A stretch of DNA of 64,000 nt from Casuarina equisetifolia (GCA_028551475.1 CM052360.1:7738501-7802500); one strand, 5' to 3'; counted from the first letter of the stretch, positions 37,501-50,215 are shown. Notes: a model not told the origin generated them from the letters alone. Program-made: numbers and translations.

Positions 37501-40159
37501 TTGCATGAGATAACACCATTGTTCAATGACTCTACCCTTGATTTTAAAGAAAATCAGGTAGAATAACTGGCTCCTGTGTGGATTAAAGTCCTTTAGCAAT
37601 AATGTATGACCATTTCAATGTTCCTCCATGAAATACAATAGTTGTCCAACAAAATGTGTAGGTCTATGTTAAGCCTTTTAAACTTGAAGAGAGTGGCAAA
37701 TTGATGTTTTCAGCACTTCAACTTTTTATACACACTTTTAATAGATATGGGAAAACTAGTTTCCTGAAAGCTTGAAAAAAGCCAGTAGATCTATTCTTGA
37801 AAAAGCTGGTGGATGTGTTTTTAGGCTCGCGGACTTTATGAAGCTCTTGAAATTGAGAACCAAATTCGAAGAGGATACTCCAATGGATCTGATTTATTGT
37901 ACTCACTTGAAGACCTGCAATTTGGAGTTAAAGGAGATCTCACAGAACTTTGCCAAGGTCGTTGGTTTGAGCTTACTTTGGGTGGGAGAGTGGGCAATTA
38001 CAGAGCTGTACTTCTTGATTCTCGGCAGCAATCTTATCCATTTGTATATAATTCTGGGGTTTTTATTGTGCCTAAGGTTTGTCCTTGCAACTTTATGTCG
38101 TTTTGTTACCTGTGCACAGTATAATATACGTTATATTTTTTTTTCCTCTTTCATGGTACAGATATCAGAAAGAATAAGTTTCTTCAATTTCAATTTAATT
38201 GAAAGCAGCCATCTCATCTATTAAAATTGGAAGCATTTCTTATAGAAAAAGAAGCTCAAAGAATCAGTTCATTAGCATGTTTGTGCCAGTTTTGTACACT
38301 ATTAGCAAAGAAGAATTATTGGATTTCTTGAGAACTTCTAAATATTATTTTAGTTCCATCTCTAATAGTACCATGAGATTGGAAATGGATTTTTTTTTTA
38401 TAATTATTTTGGAGTCTTGTTTTCTTTATATGTTTATGTATAAAGTTGAATTCTAACTGTTATTGTTTTTGCTTTTGGTAAAACTTGGAAAATATTCAAT
38501 GCCTCCTAATTTGAGCTATTATTTACTTGGTTTCTTGTGAAACATTACAGATGTCAGCTAAAAATTTCTCTCCTGACTGTCAAACTTAAGTTCTGAGTTC
38601 TTTTCATTTTCGTTAATGTTATTTGTTAAGATTCATTATTAAAAATTGTGTCTTTGAAGTTTTGTTATCTGGTCTGGGATAATCAGTGGCATGACTGGAA
38701 AAGAACACTAATCCTTTTATTTTTTTGGGGTGTAATTAGGATGCTGAACTAATATTCCTGTAATAAGATGTTTCATTGTAAGTTGCACATCAAGTAAGGA
38801 TAAGGTAGATCAAACTTATAACTTTACAGAGTTATCTTCGCCTTCATTCTCTTTTGTTATTGTCTTTGCTTTTTGGCTTATCTGTGTGTGCTCATACATA
38901 GAGGTAGCAGAGGCTTCAAATTCAATGATTCTCTTCTATTTGTTGTTTTTGTGTCCTTTATATCTTTTTAGGTGAGCCCTTTTTTCAATAGTTGTTCTTT
39001 TGTTGGAAGTATATAACCCAATGTTAGATTTCAGGCTCGGGCTCATGAATGGCAGTTCTCCTCAGAAGAAGGACAGTGGATGGTAGTTGAAAGCTCAAAG
39101 GCTGCTTGTCTTATAATGGTAACTACTGAATATTCATCATATTGTTATATCCATTTTGGTTGATTATTTAGAATGTAAAGTGCCTAAGTGAGATTTTATG
39201 TGCTAATGAAGCTTCTGCTAGACAGTAGTCACAGTAATGTCAGCATGGATGATATTCAGGTGGCATTTTCCTTCTATTTCTATATGATGCCAGGGACATC
39301 TTGTTGCAACATGTTCAGTATTGGTTGCATAGACTCAAATATTTTATTTTCTACCCAGGGCGATTTGTCTCCACTGGTTAAGCAGTTGACACCTGGAAAA
39401 GGCGAGAATGGAGCTCAAATACCGTATGATTCTCTCTTACACTTTGCCATGATGTCATCTTTAGCCGTGTTAAACTATAGTAGAGGTTATCATTTCCAGT
39501 TGATTTCAATACTTTCAATTGGTTTTCAATTTGTCTATAAATGGAAACCATAAGCAGCAGTTGTCAAAGGAACTTGCTAAAGACAGTACTATGATTATAG
39601 TACTTGAATTCTGTGATGGAAGCTCATGTGAGTCCTTGGCAAAAATTTTGTGAGACAAATGCTTGGTATTGACTGTGAATATGAGGTAAGGAATGATCTT
39701 CTACATCCTTAGGAAGTGAAATTGGTTAAGTATTTCTTTCATGGTTTTCATCCAACCTATTTCGTAGTTGTCAGCTATTGTTCTGAAATATTGATTTTTA
39801 GTTTTTATAACTAAGGCATCAAGCCAAAAAGCAAAAAGAGGGAAAATGAAAAAAGAAAAAGCCTATACTCACTCTACCGGTATCGTGTTGATGCCATGTG
39901 AGCCTTTTTATTGCTGAATGGTTCTGATTACACCAAATTTTTTATAATGTAATACACCGTTGGGCAATGGATTGGAAAACTTTAAAAAATTATTTGTTGA
40001 TACCAAGGGCCTTCTCAACTGCCCCTTTCCGGTTTTGATCAAGTATTCGTGGTTGGTCTACCATTTGTAGCTTATCTCATATATACTTCCATTGGCTCGT
40101 TATTCTGCAGGTTCATGATGGCAAGTGATGGGATCAAGCAGCGGAATATCATTCACAAG
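34553..40159 (+). pseudogene. METTL13-like (eEF1A lysine and N-terminal methyltransferase family) pseudogene, 5' part
   Basis: Recognisable exons: 34,553-34,952 (start MERTNQPEDLLETLGNFTS, NWDKFFTIRG), 36,815-36,916 (DKGGLDALMEPELGPK), 37,030-37,096, 37,377-37,557 (LLFSKLRFGWKMSV), 37,825-38,076 (LYEALEIENQIRRGYSNGSD), 39,035-39,118 (HEWQFSSEEGQWMVV), about 39,211-39,259, 39,359-39,423 and 40,111-40,159 (FMMASDGIKQRN). Most are bounded by AG and GT. The family has two SAM-dependent methyltransferase domains and modifies translation factor eEF1A; only the first domain and linker are here. Damage: a frameshift near 34,740-34,770, TGA at 34,843, a Gly-to-Ser change in the SAM motif (VPSCGNS, normally VPGCGNS), and a frameshift in exon 4 near 37,455. 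It runs without a stop exon into a PRP31 exon. Confidence 0.9.
36560..36665 (-). repeat. tRNA-derived SINE-like sequence in the first intron of the METTL13 pseudogene
   Basis: On the minus strand 'tagctcaatggtgagc' resembles an A box and 'ggtctagagttcaacacc' a B box, spaced as in tRNA-derived SINEs. It does not fold as a complete tRNA. Confidence rests on these two words only. Confidence 0.4.
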
Positions 40160-40590
40160 GTGCCAAAAATCTTCTTCTAAAGCTGTTTTGATTTATGGAG
40201 TGTTCTGCACACCCCAAATATTAAATTGAAAGATCTTACTTTTTATTATGCCTCTTCAAGAAGAACATAGGTCCTTGAGATAGATGACAAATGCTATTAC
40301 TTAACCTTTTATTGTCTTCTTACTAAAATAGATACTGAAGCTATTTAATTGAAGTACTTATTCACATTGGGTGATATTTTCCATTTTAGCAGTGAATTTG
40401 TTTGTTTCAAAGCTTTTGCGTTCTAGAGATCTAGTGTTGTCCCTTTTTTCTGGTTTTCCCTTGGTTCTTTTTGTGCATTTCAAATACTTTCCTGCTGGGT
40501 TTAGGTTTATGATACTAATGTTTTCCGTGCTTTGTTCATTCACTGGAGTTGCATATTCATGTTGCCATATTTATTTATATTGCTTGGCAG

Positions 40591-40995
40591 AAAGTGGAAG
40601 ATGTGCTCCAGAAGGGTTCTAATATCTCAAATCAGGGAATGGTCTTGGAAGAAGATCCTGAGTACCAGCTGATCATGGACTGTAATGCTCTGTCTGTTGA
40701 CATTGAGGATGAAATCGTTACTATCCACAATTTTATTCGTGACAAGTACCGGTTGAAATTTCCAGAGCTTGAATCCCTTGTACATCATCCAATTGATTAT
40801 GCTCGTGTTGTTAAGAAGATTGGGAATGAAATGGATTTGACCTTGGTTGATCTGGAAGGCCTTCTACCATCAGCTATTATTATGGTTGTGTCAGTCACAG
40901 CATCAACTACAAGTGGCAAGCCACTTCCCAAAGAAATTCTAAATAAAACAATTGATGCTTGTGATCGAGCTCAATATGATATCAGATGTGACTAG
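40591..40995 (+). pseudogene. PRP31 (U4/U6 snRNP splicing factor) single-exon fragment
   Basis: After a ttggcag acceptor, 134 codons match the Nop-domain start of plant PRP31: KVEDVLQKGSNISNQGMVLE, IIHNF-like IVTIHNFIRDKY, then HHPIDYARVVKKIGNEMDL and the SAIIMVVSVTASTTSGKPLP segment. PRP31 binds U4 snRNA and 15.5K protein and holds the tri-snRNP together. Family similarity stops abruptly after DACDRA near 40,975; an unrelated QYDIRCD and a stop follow. Upstream PRP31 exons are absent; instead the METTL13 pseudogene lies on the same strand 430 bp upstream, with matching intron phase. The exon itself is intact. Confidence 0.93.
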
Positions 40996-41378
40996 CCACA
41001 AGATGATGATCAGTGCTTCTACCAATACGTTGTTCCCCTCATCTTTGCTAGGAACATATGATCGAACTTAGTTGAATGATAGGCCATAACTCACTAACTA
41101 CGAACCTTAAGACTACAAAATCATGTAAAGCACCAGTATGCAAGCTACAACTAGGGAAACACTGTTCTACAGAAAAGTTAAGATTATTTATTGAATCTCT
41201 TTCACTATTTGTAGTAGTGACTCCATTTTCTTGTTAGTGGATGGGAACTGAAAATTTCATGGTTAGTCGTTCATTCTCCCAATAGTGGTGCACTGCCATT
41301 TGTATTCAGGTACAATATCACAAGGCATGTAAGAACTACCATGGGGCATTAAGACCAAGCAAAATCAATTATACACAC

Positions 41379-44300
41379 CCTTAAGACATGATTTATCTGG
41401 AACGAATTGAACTTTTCTTTCAGTTTTTTTGCCTCCTCCACCAAAGCAGAAATGTTCTCGCTTTTTAACTTCCCACAGACCCTGAACCTGTTCCATTAAA
41501 AAACGTAATTTTCTTAAAAATTAGGAAGATGAAGGGCAGGCACAGAAAATGGAAACCCATAAAAGTATCTAAAACAATATGAATAGTATCAGCCATATCA
41601 TTGAGTACCAACAAACGCTCTAAGCCCCTTGAGATACCCCACTTTCACTTTTCCACCCTCAGGTTGAAACCATCAAGTTTAACCCCTTAGCCTTCGGAAT
41701 TAATATAGACAAACTATTAATGTATAAGGACATGCATCAGGAAGGTGAATTGCACTCTTTTTACCCTGACAATGGAATATGATACAACAAAACTGTCAAA
41801 CTTTCCAAACCACAACGTGGCTTAGTGTATAAATAAAGCTTGCCCTTATATCTATTGAAGAGCTCCTCCAAATGTCAAGAGTCAGTAAAGGTATTGACCT
41901 GGAGTTGGCCGTAGAATGGTCCCTCAAGATGCCGGTCATTGGCCTTGCGCAGGCACGTCTTTATATTGTGTGTGCGAGAGAGAGAGGGTCTATGATTTTT
42001 AAATTGAACTTTCGCTTGGAAGTTTCTTACATTTTTAATCTAATTGCAGTGAAAGTTGCCAAATGCATAATTGGCCCTTTGGGGTCAAGAGATAAGGCTT
42101 GGTAACACTTATATCAGATCAAACAGTTGGGCTAGTAAATCAGGGGAGGACAAAACAACAATTTAAGCATTACAAGCCAAAATCCAGAGACAGATGCAGA
42201 ATAGACATAAATAATGCCAGAGGCCCCTCTGATCGCGAAGAACCATGGATATACAAGCTCCTTAGTCGAACCCTTCCTAAATTAAACATGTATCCTGATA
42301 CTGGACTTTCCCCACATTTAATCCCAAGAATTAACAACAAGGTTTTCTAGTTTTACATCCACAAGTATGTACATATGTAGGGAAAGATTGCAAAATGGAA
42401 GAAACGTATTGCTAGTGAACTACAGTAGAAGATGATAAATTGAGACATGTATTACTGACACCTGATGCACATTAAAGAAGAAAATGACATCATCAACAAA
42501 CCTGCATAGAGACAAGCTTGGAATCTCCTTGGATACGGATGCTAGTAAAACCCTTTTTAAGAGCATATCTTAACCCTAAAATCAAAGCTCTATACTCAGC
42601 AACATTATTAGTTGTTGTGCCCAAACCTTCCTGCAATCTACAGATCTATGCGGAAACCAAGGTTAGCTAACGAAATAATCAGAAGTAGCATATAAGCACC
42701 AACAGGCAAAATGCATACCGAACTTCCATCATCAGCGCGCAGCACAGCTCCTGCACCAGCTTGTCCAGGATTTCCTCTTGATGCACCATCAAACTCAAGA
42801 GTACATGATGGCTGTGAATAAAATCATCATTGTCAGATCATCTGTTGTTGTTTACATGCAAAGCATTAAGTGAGCACATATACATTCCAAGGCCCCAAAC
42901 AAAGAAGTACAAATTTTCTTTCTGTCCAGAATCTTGAATAGGTTCTATTGTAGGGAGAATCCAGCAAGAGGTCCCCATATAATTCAATCTATTAATAACA
43001 AGAAAATAAAGCATGAATGGCCTAGATTTTAAGTAAGTTTATTGTCTTCATCTACACCAAACAGTTGGATAAGAAGACTTAAATAATTACAATACGTAGA
43101 ATGGGCAGAGCAAACAACACTATAAAAAGGCACTCATGACCAAATTTCCTTGATGTACTGTCATCGTGATATCCACTTACACAAGCAGTAGAAGGAGCTT
43201 CAGCCTCAGCAGAATGATCTAGCTTGGCATGCTTTCCCAAGGGATCAGTATAAATGGATGCAGAACCAATTGCTTCCTGCAATGTGTTGAAAAATTAAGG
43301 TTAGCAACCTAGATTGTCAAAGGCAGAGAGTATAATCAACCTTCAACTGAATAAAGTTTTAGTCGAAATAAGCAAACCATCAGTATCACAGCAGAGTCTC
43401 CACCTAGGGCTTAAGATTTGGATTATAATCAATTTCCCTTGCCTTAATCTACAAGGCATGGAAAAGGGGAGGCAAGCTTGAGTTATTGCGGAACCAATAA
43501 TGGAGTAGAGTCGTCAGAGGATGAGGTGGAATTGAAGGGGTGAACTATTTCCAAACAACGAAATCCAAAATCCTTTCATAAGGTGATGGAAAATGACTTG
43601 GTATAGACAATAGAAAATAGATCAAGACAAAAGGAAAGGAGAAGAGACTAATACAAGGCAACCAAAATCCTAGAATGATAATCCCAAACACTGCCGAGGA
43701 GGATAAAAAATTACTACAAATCCCAGGACCATCCATGCCCACCTTATACATAAGTCAACCCCAAAAGTCGTATCTAGACTGCTATCTGACCTCCACCACT
43801 AAATAACAGTAAGAATCCAGGTTCCCTGGAACCAAAAAAGGACAACCAAAGCTCACGTAGTCAATGAAAGAAGACTTGACCTCGATTGACTCGACCTCAA
43901 GAAAAACGTAAAGTCATAGCAACACATTCCTTCAGGCCCTTACAAGGGCTAAGGTAGATATTTATGAAGTATGCTAGGACATACCTGATAATACCAATGC
44001 ATAAAACCAAAAAAAAAAAAAAAAAAACAGGATCATGCAATGAAAGCAATGAAGATTGAAAAATTGTCAATTGCTCCAACAAAATCATCAACACATTCTC
44101 AATGAGCCAACAACAGAATTGACACCATCCAACTAATATCTGACCCTGCATCTAAAAAGAGGTTTCCTGGTAACCATTTAATTGATTATTGGCATCTGAC
44201 TTTGTTCAAGAGCCTTGAACCTCAACCGCAAAGTATACACCTCTTAAAAATACAGATTATTCACGTTTTCCCAAAAGATTATATAGCCCCCTGAGGCATT

Positions 44301-45305
44301 CAACTTTTTATCACTAGCTGCTTCTCAGCCTAGTTGCTACCACCAAAAAATCATATGCTGCTCTATGATAGACAAGATACGAAAAACTAAAGGTGTAACA
44401 ATTGCTGCAACCAGAATGCAGTATAGAAGATGTTTCTCCCAACTTGTGAGCTAAATCAACGACAAAGATTCAACTGAGAGTTCAGCTAAAAAACAAAGTA
44501 ATAGTTTCAAACATGGATCTCCTAAGACAAAAGTCCAGCTATGGTTCTTCATATTCTTGCACCAACATTTTCCAGTTCAAAAACTACTTACCATAACTTC
44601 CTGTGCAATGACTTCTCTTGACCTCTTTTCAGAAGCATCCTTGCTAGATGTATCGCCTCTAAAAGAACCTGGGTCCTGAAATTTAGGAAGTATTAAACCT
44701 CCCAATTACATAAGCCGCATGCAGTAGGAATAGAATAAGGATATAACTTTGGAATGAACTGTTATGAACAAAAATTCCATACCTTAAGCATGTGCTTATC
44801 AAAATGCACCACAGACAGCCAATTAGAGGTTAAAATACTCCATAATTCTTGAAATAGTCATGAAGTGATTTTTGGACATACATATAACCTAGTGACCAGA
44901 ATGAGCACATACGCATACACTAACACACACTAAAACAAAAATCAAGCCAGGAGGGAGAGAATTACACTAGGCAGATCCAACCATCAGCACAAAATTCTTA
45001 GAGATACAAAGGAATGAGTGGAAAAGTTCAACTCACATACTCTAATTCACAGTTTTTCACATTCAATTCGCGCAAATGATTGTTGCATTCTAAATTAGAT
45101 TGAATAAGTTTTCGGCTGTTAAAATGTACAACATGAGTCATCTTACTTGAATGGAGCAAGCCATAAGTGAGCCGAAAAGATCCTCCTTCAAGTCTGCAGC
45201 ATTAATAGTGTAGAGAGCATCCTTAAGCCCACGAGCAATGAGATATTCCTCAGTGTCCTTAGGCAAAAAATATCCTTTGCACACACTAACAGGAGGGTCA
45301 CATAC
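41379..45305 (-). pseudogene. RNase H-domain protein pseudogene (plant RNase HI-like), 5'- and 3'-truncated
   Basis: Six exons on the minus strand: 45,147-45,305 (VCDPPVSVCKGYFLPKDTEE), 44,592-44,675, 43,181-43,276 (EAIGSASIYTDPLGKHAKLD), 42,719-42,811 (LEFDGASRGNPGQAGAGAVL), 42,502-42,637 (NNVAEYRALILGLRYALKKG, QGDSKL) and 41,379-41,487. Splice sites are intact. The three acidic residues Asp (FDGAS), Glu (AEYRA) and Asp (GDSK) of the RNase H site are present; the fourth Asp would lie in a missing last exon. The 41,379-41,487 exon has a frameshift after LWEVKK (near 41,460), with ISALVEEAKKLKEKF continuing in the other frame. Relatives cut RNA in RNA-DNA hybrids and carry an N-terminal cauliflower-virus-TAV-like motif. 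The 5' exons are replaced by the repeat array beginning near 45,420. Confidence 0.9.
43277..44591. other. Long intron of the RNase H pseudogene
   Basis: Contains an A-run (about 44,010-44,028) that may mark the end of an inserted retroelement. No coding sequence seen. Confidence 0.4.
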
Positions 45306-45419
45306 CTACCAGGAGAAAGAGAACGATCTGTTAAGTATTCATGAATCCAATATCCACAGAATAATAACGTAATACACCTGTAGCTATTACATTCTTCTCA
45401 AACACTTATTGATGCATAA

Positions 45420-47440
45420 ATGAGAGGCAAGAGGAGAAGTTGCTTAGATAACATACTGAGAGACAACTGGAGGTAGAACGGAGGTGTAGAGAGCAATTGG
45501 CGTAGGATTTGCGTGTCGAACAAAGCCGTAGGTAACAAACAGAGAGGAAAAGGTAGTAGAACGAGTTAGAACTACTGAGGCAGCAGCGAAAAGATGAGTG
45601 TGGGCAGCTGTGAAACTTGCATTTTAGGTCATCTTTTGGTAATTTTGTTTCAGGTGCGTTAGCCCACTTCTTCATTTCGTTTCTATTACCATGCATTTAA
45701 TAAAGCACATATTGGCTAGTTCTTACCTTGGTGCTGTCCAAGCGGGGATCATTTTGTTCAGGGAAAAATAAGAATGGGGTTTACAATTCATTAAGTGTTT
45801 TTATTCAGATTCTCTAACTGCATGCCTGATGTTTGTTGGGGTTAGACAATTTGCTTTAAGTTGTCTTGGTAGTTTAAGGGTGTGATGATGTGGTGTCTTA
45901 GTTTGGCATGATTGTAATTGAAGTCATTTAATTGGTTTTTATTATGTTTTTATCCTAGATAAGCATGGTACGTGCAGTTGTTCGCGAATGTGATGCCCAT
46001 TTAACCATTATCAGGTACTGCATCATCTCATCACTGTGGTGTTGTTTGCTTTGACTTTTGTAGACTGTTGTTTGTAAAATGATGAATCGGCATTATTGGC
46101 AGGAGGAGGAGGATACTCCATGGTCATTACTGTGGCTACCCAAGGGGTTACCGAAAGGGGTGCAGTCGGAGCTAGTACAAGAACTAGTGTACTACAGCCA
46201 TAGGAAGAGCTGAAGGACCTGAACGTTTTCCATGAAATGGAACGACAGTTAAGTTAGGGGAGAGAGAGGATGAAGTTGGTGAGGGAGGATTTGTAGGTAA
46301 AGGAGGAAAGGAGGCGGGAGGAGAAGTTGCTTAGACAACGTATTGAAAGACAACTGGAGGTAGAACAGAAGCGTAGCGAGCAACTGGCGTAGGATTTATG
46401 TGTCAAATGAAGCCGTAGGTAACAAGCGGAGAGGAAAAGGCAGTAGAACGAGTTAGAACTACTGAGGCAGCAACGAAAAGATAAGGGTGGGCAATTGTGA
46501 AACTTGCATTTTAGGTCATCTTTTGGTAATTTTGTTTCATGTGTGTTGGCCCACTTCTTCATTTCATTTCTATTATCATGCATTTAATAAAGCACATGTT
46601 GGCTGATTCTTACCTTGGTGTTGTCCAAGCGGGGATCATTTTGTTCAGGGAGCAATAAGGATGGGGTTTACAATTCATTAAGTGTTTTTATTCAAATTCT
46701 CTAATGGCCTACCTGATGTTTGTTGGGGTTGGACAATTTGTTTTACGTTGTCTTGGTAGCTTAAGGGTGTGATGATTTGGTGTCTTGGTTTGGCATGATT
46801 GTAATTAAAGTCATTTAATTGGTTTTTATTATGTTTTTATCCTAGACAAGCTTGGTACCTGCAGTTGTTTGCGAATTTGATGCCCATTTAACCATTATCA
46901 GGTATTGGATCATCTCCTCACTGTGGTGTTGTTTACTTTGATTTTTGTAGACTATTATTTGTAAAACGATGAATCGGCATTATCGGCAAAATGAGGAGGA
47001 TACTGCACAATCATTACTAGCCCTCGGGCAGTCAGGGCTAGTACAAGAACTAGTGTGTTGTAGCCAAAGGAGGAGCTGGAGGACCCGAATGTTTTCCATG
47101 AAATGGAATGACAGTTGAGTTAGGGGAGAGAGAGGATGAAGTTGGTGAGGGAGGATCTGTAGATAAAGGAGGAAAGGAGGTAGGAGGAGAAGTTGCTTAG
47201 ACAACGTATTGAGAGATAATTGGAGGTAGAACAAAGGTGTAGCAAGCAATTAACATAGGATTTGCATGTTGAACGAAGCCGTAGGTAACAAGCGGAAAGG
47301 AAAAGGCAGCAAAACAAGTTAGAACTGCTCAAGCAACAACGAAAAGATGAGGGTGGGCAATTGTGAAACTTGCATTTTAGGTCATCTTTTGGTAATTTTG
47401 TTTCATGTGCGTTGGCCCACTTTTTCATTTCTTTTCATCC
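45420..47440 (+). repeat. Long-period tandem repeat, three copies at about 870-890 bp
   Basis: The anchor acttgcattttagg occurs at 45,615, 46,502 and 47,368. Each copy carries a plus-strand coiled-coil-coding segment (EEKLLRQRIERQLEVE type, about 45,430-45,610; 46,315-46,500; 47,180-47,365) followed by non-coding sequence with shared words such as aagcggggatcattttgttc. A second coding-like block (EEEDT..., about 46,100-46,250 and 46,980-47,100) lies between copies. All copies contain stops and shifts. Confidence 0.88.
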
Positions 47441-47509
47441 TTGAATTTGAATATAAGATTGCACAAGGGATAAGAGTTCAAACGATGGCCATAAGCATTT
47501 GGGCCAGAC

Positions 47510-47708
47510 TAGTAAATCTCCAGACATCACTCCATATTTCCACAAAATATTGAATATTGATACCCACCTATAACCTAACTTTTAAAAGACTAATATTGTA
47601 CTAGACTTTCCATGAGGTCAAAACTATGAGAACTCTTTCATGTATATAATCAATACTCATTGCGATAGCCCATAGAATTGCTTTGGGCATGCATGTTGCG
47701 ATGATTAA
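47510..47708 (-). pseudogene. Duplicated 3' end of the NHL-repeat gene inside the repeat array
   Basis: Matches 50,078-50,276 with few changes. On the minus strand it encodes FNHRNMHAQSNSMGYRNEY and a TGA at 47,650, matching the usual Tyr-rich end of plant NHL-repeat membrane proteins. It therefore shows the original C-terminus, which in the other copy is cut by an earlier TGA. It joins array copy 4 directly at about 47,708. Confidence 0.85.
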
Positions 47709-49740
47709 ACAGCAAATTGAGAGGCAACTAGAAGTAGAACGGAGGCATAGTGAGCAGCTGGCGTAGGATTTAGGGGTTGAATGGAGCTGGAGGGAACAAG
47801 CGGATAGGAAAAAGCAGAAGGCCCAGAACGGGTTATAACTGCTCAGGGAGCAGCGGAAAGATGACGGTGGCCAACTGTGGAACTTGCATTTTAGGTCATC
47901 TTTTGGTAGTTTGTTTCTATTACCATGCATTAAATGAGTGAGGACCACCACTGCAGCAGCTTCCTATAAAAGTGCACAATTTAGGCCTACGTAACACGTT
48001 CCAATAAAAGTGTACAATTTAGGTCTACGTTTATTTTCTTCAATATTTTGCAGTAAAATTTGGAAAATCCTTTTGTGCTTATCATTTGAATCTTGATTAA
48101 TGAATTTGCTTGCTTACCTATAAAATCTTGCTTTGAAGAAATGCAGTCTTATAGAGAATGTGTGCATGCATGTGTGTATGCTTTCTGTTAGAGGAGAGGA
48201 GGCGGGAAGAGAAGTTGCTTAGACAACGAACTGAGAGGCAACTAGAAGTAGAATGAGGCATAGTGAATAGCTGGCGCAGGATTTGGGGGTTGAACGGAGT
48301 CGAAAGGAACAAGCGGATAAGAAAAGGCAGCAGGCCCAAAACGGGTTAGAACTACTCAGGGAGCTACAGAAAGATAACGGTGGCTAGTTGTGGAACTTGC
48401 ATTTTAGGTCATCTTTTGGTATTTTGTTTCTATTACCATGCATTAAATGAGTGGGGACCACCACTGCAACAGCTTCCTATAAAAATACACAATTTAGGCT
48501 TACGCAACATGTTCCAATAAAAGTGTACAATTTAGGTCTACATTTATTTTCTTCAATATTTTGCAATAAGATTTGAGAAATCTTTTTGTGGTTGCCATTT
48601 GAATCTTGATTAATGAACTTGCGTGCTTACCCATAAAATCTTGCTTTAAAGCAAATGGAGTCTTATGGAGAACGTGTGCATGCATGTGTGTATGCTTTCT
48701 GTTGTAGGAGAGGAGGCATGAAGAGAAGTTGCTTAGACAGCAAACTGAGAGGCAACTAGAAGTATAACGGAAGCATAGCAAGTAGCTGGCACTGGATTTG
48801 GGGGTTGAATGGAGCCGAAGGGAACAAGCGGATAGGAAAAGGCAGCAGGCTCAGAATGGGTTAGAATTGCTCAGGAAGCAGCTTAAAGATGATGGTGGCT
48901 AGCTATGGAACTTGCATTTTAGGTCATCTTTTGGTAGTTTGTTCTATTACCATGTATTAAATGAGTGGGGACTACCACTGCAACAACTTCCTATAAAAGT
49001 GCACAATTTAGGCCTACGCAGCACGTTCCAATAAAAGTATACAATTTAGGTCCACGTTTATTTTCTTTAATATTTTGTGATAAAATTTGCAAAATCTTTT
49101 TGTGGTTGCCATTTGAATCTTGATTAATGAATTTGCTTGCCTACCCATAAAATCTTGCTTTGAAGCTAATGGAGTCTTATGGAGAACGTGTGCATATATG
49201 CGTGTATGCTTTCTATTGGAGGAGAAGAGGTAGGAGGAGAAGTCGCTTAGACAACGAACTGAGAGGCAACTGGAAGTAGAACGGAGGCATAGCGAGCAAC
49301 TGGCGCAAGATTTGGGGGTTGAATGGAGCCAGAGGGAACAAGCAAGTAGGGAAAGGCAACATGCCTAGAACGGGTTAGAACTGCTCAAGGAGTAGCAAAA
49401 AGATGACGGTGGCCAACTGTGAAACTTGCATTTTAGGTCATCTTTTGGTAGTTTGTTTCTATTATCATGCATCAAATGAATGGGGACTGCCACTGCAACA
49501 ACTTCCTATAAAAGTGCACAATTTAGGCCTACGTAGCACGTTCCAATAAAAGTGTACAATTTAGGTCTATGTTTATTTTCTTCAATATTTTGCAGTAAAA
49601 TTTGGTAAATCTTTTTGTGCTTGCCATTTGAATCTTAATTGATGAACTTGCTTGCTTACCCCTAAAATATTGTTTTGAAGCAAATGGAGTCTTATGGAGA
49701 ATGTATGCATGCGTGTGTGTATGCTTTCTGTTGAAACAAA
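47708..49740 (+). repeat. 514-bp tandem array, coiled-coil exon units (copies 4-7)
   Basis: Anchors acttgcattttagg fall at 47,882, 48,395, 48,910 and 49,424, spacing 513, 515 and 514; the step from copy 3 (47,368) is also 514. Each unit has a plus-strand coding segment rich in Glu, Arg, Gln and Lys with heptad-like spacing (TERQLEVERRHSEQLAQDL, then REQADRKRQQ and GLELL). In copies 5 and 6 it is preceded by a 'ttctgttgtag'-like splice acceptor. The rest of each unit includes a pair of ~30-bp direct repeats (cctataaaagtgcacaattt / ccaataaaagtgtacaattt). Stops vary between copies. It looks like repeated duplication of one exon with its intron. Protein family not recognised. Confidence 0.9.
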
Positions 49741-50077
49741 TGCAATTTTAGGGAAAAAGTATTTTTGCTCTAGATGAATATGTGGAAGGATGGGCAAAGT
49801 GACATTGGATCATTCGTTCATGTGAATTTTGGGGATTCTTGTAGAGTAGGAGTATCTTGTTAATCCCTAAAAATGCCAATTCAAAACTTTGTTGGTTATG
49901 TTTGGCTTTCAAAAATAAAAGAAGAAACTAAAAATGTAGGAGAAACTTAGTCCCAGCGCATAGATACTATGTCGTGTAATGAAAGGATAGACATACTAGT
50001 ATGGGATTTGGTGATGTATGCGTTTTGGCCAAGAACTCCTAGTTTGGAAAGGCACAAGTCAAAAAAAGAGCAATATT
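49740..50077. other. Unassigned spacer between array and NHL gene
   Basis: No coding or repeat family recognised. Confidence 0.35.
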
Positions 50078-50215
50078 GTAAACCTCTAGACAGCACTCCA
50101 TATTTCCACAAAATATTGAATATTGATACCCACCTATAACCTAAATTTTAAAGGACTAATATTGCACTGGACTTTCCATGAGGTCAAAACTACGAGAACT
50201 CTTTCATGTATGTGA

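Noticed and set aside
39565..39690. Possible extra METTL13 exon (LAKDSTMIIVLEFCDGSS region, ending at a gtaagg donor)
   Set aside because: It contains a stop, lies between exons that already join correctly, and does not match the METTL13 family as I know it.
45406..48781. Several minus-strand Ser/Cys/Leu-rich frames of 70-115 codons
   Set aside because: They are antisense shadows of the Glu/Arg-rich coiled-coil repeat; repeated because the DNA is repeated.
47368..49740. Regular repeats considered as a CRISPR array or centromeric satellite
   Set aside because: Units are ~514 bp, diverged, coding-like and few, in a plant genome; neither explanation fits.
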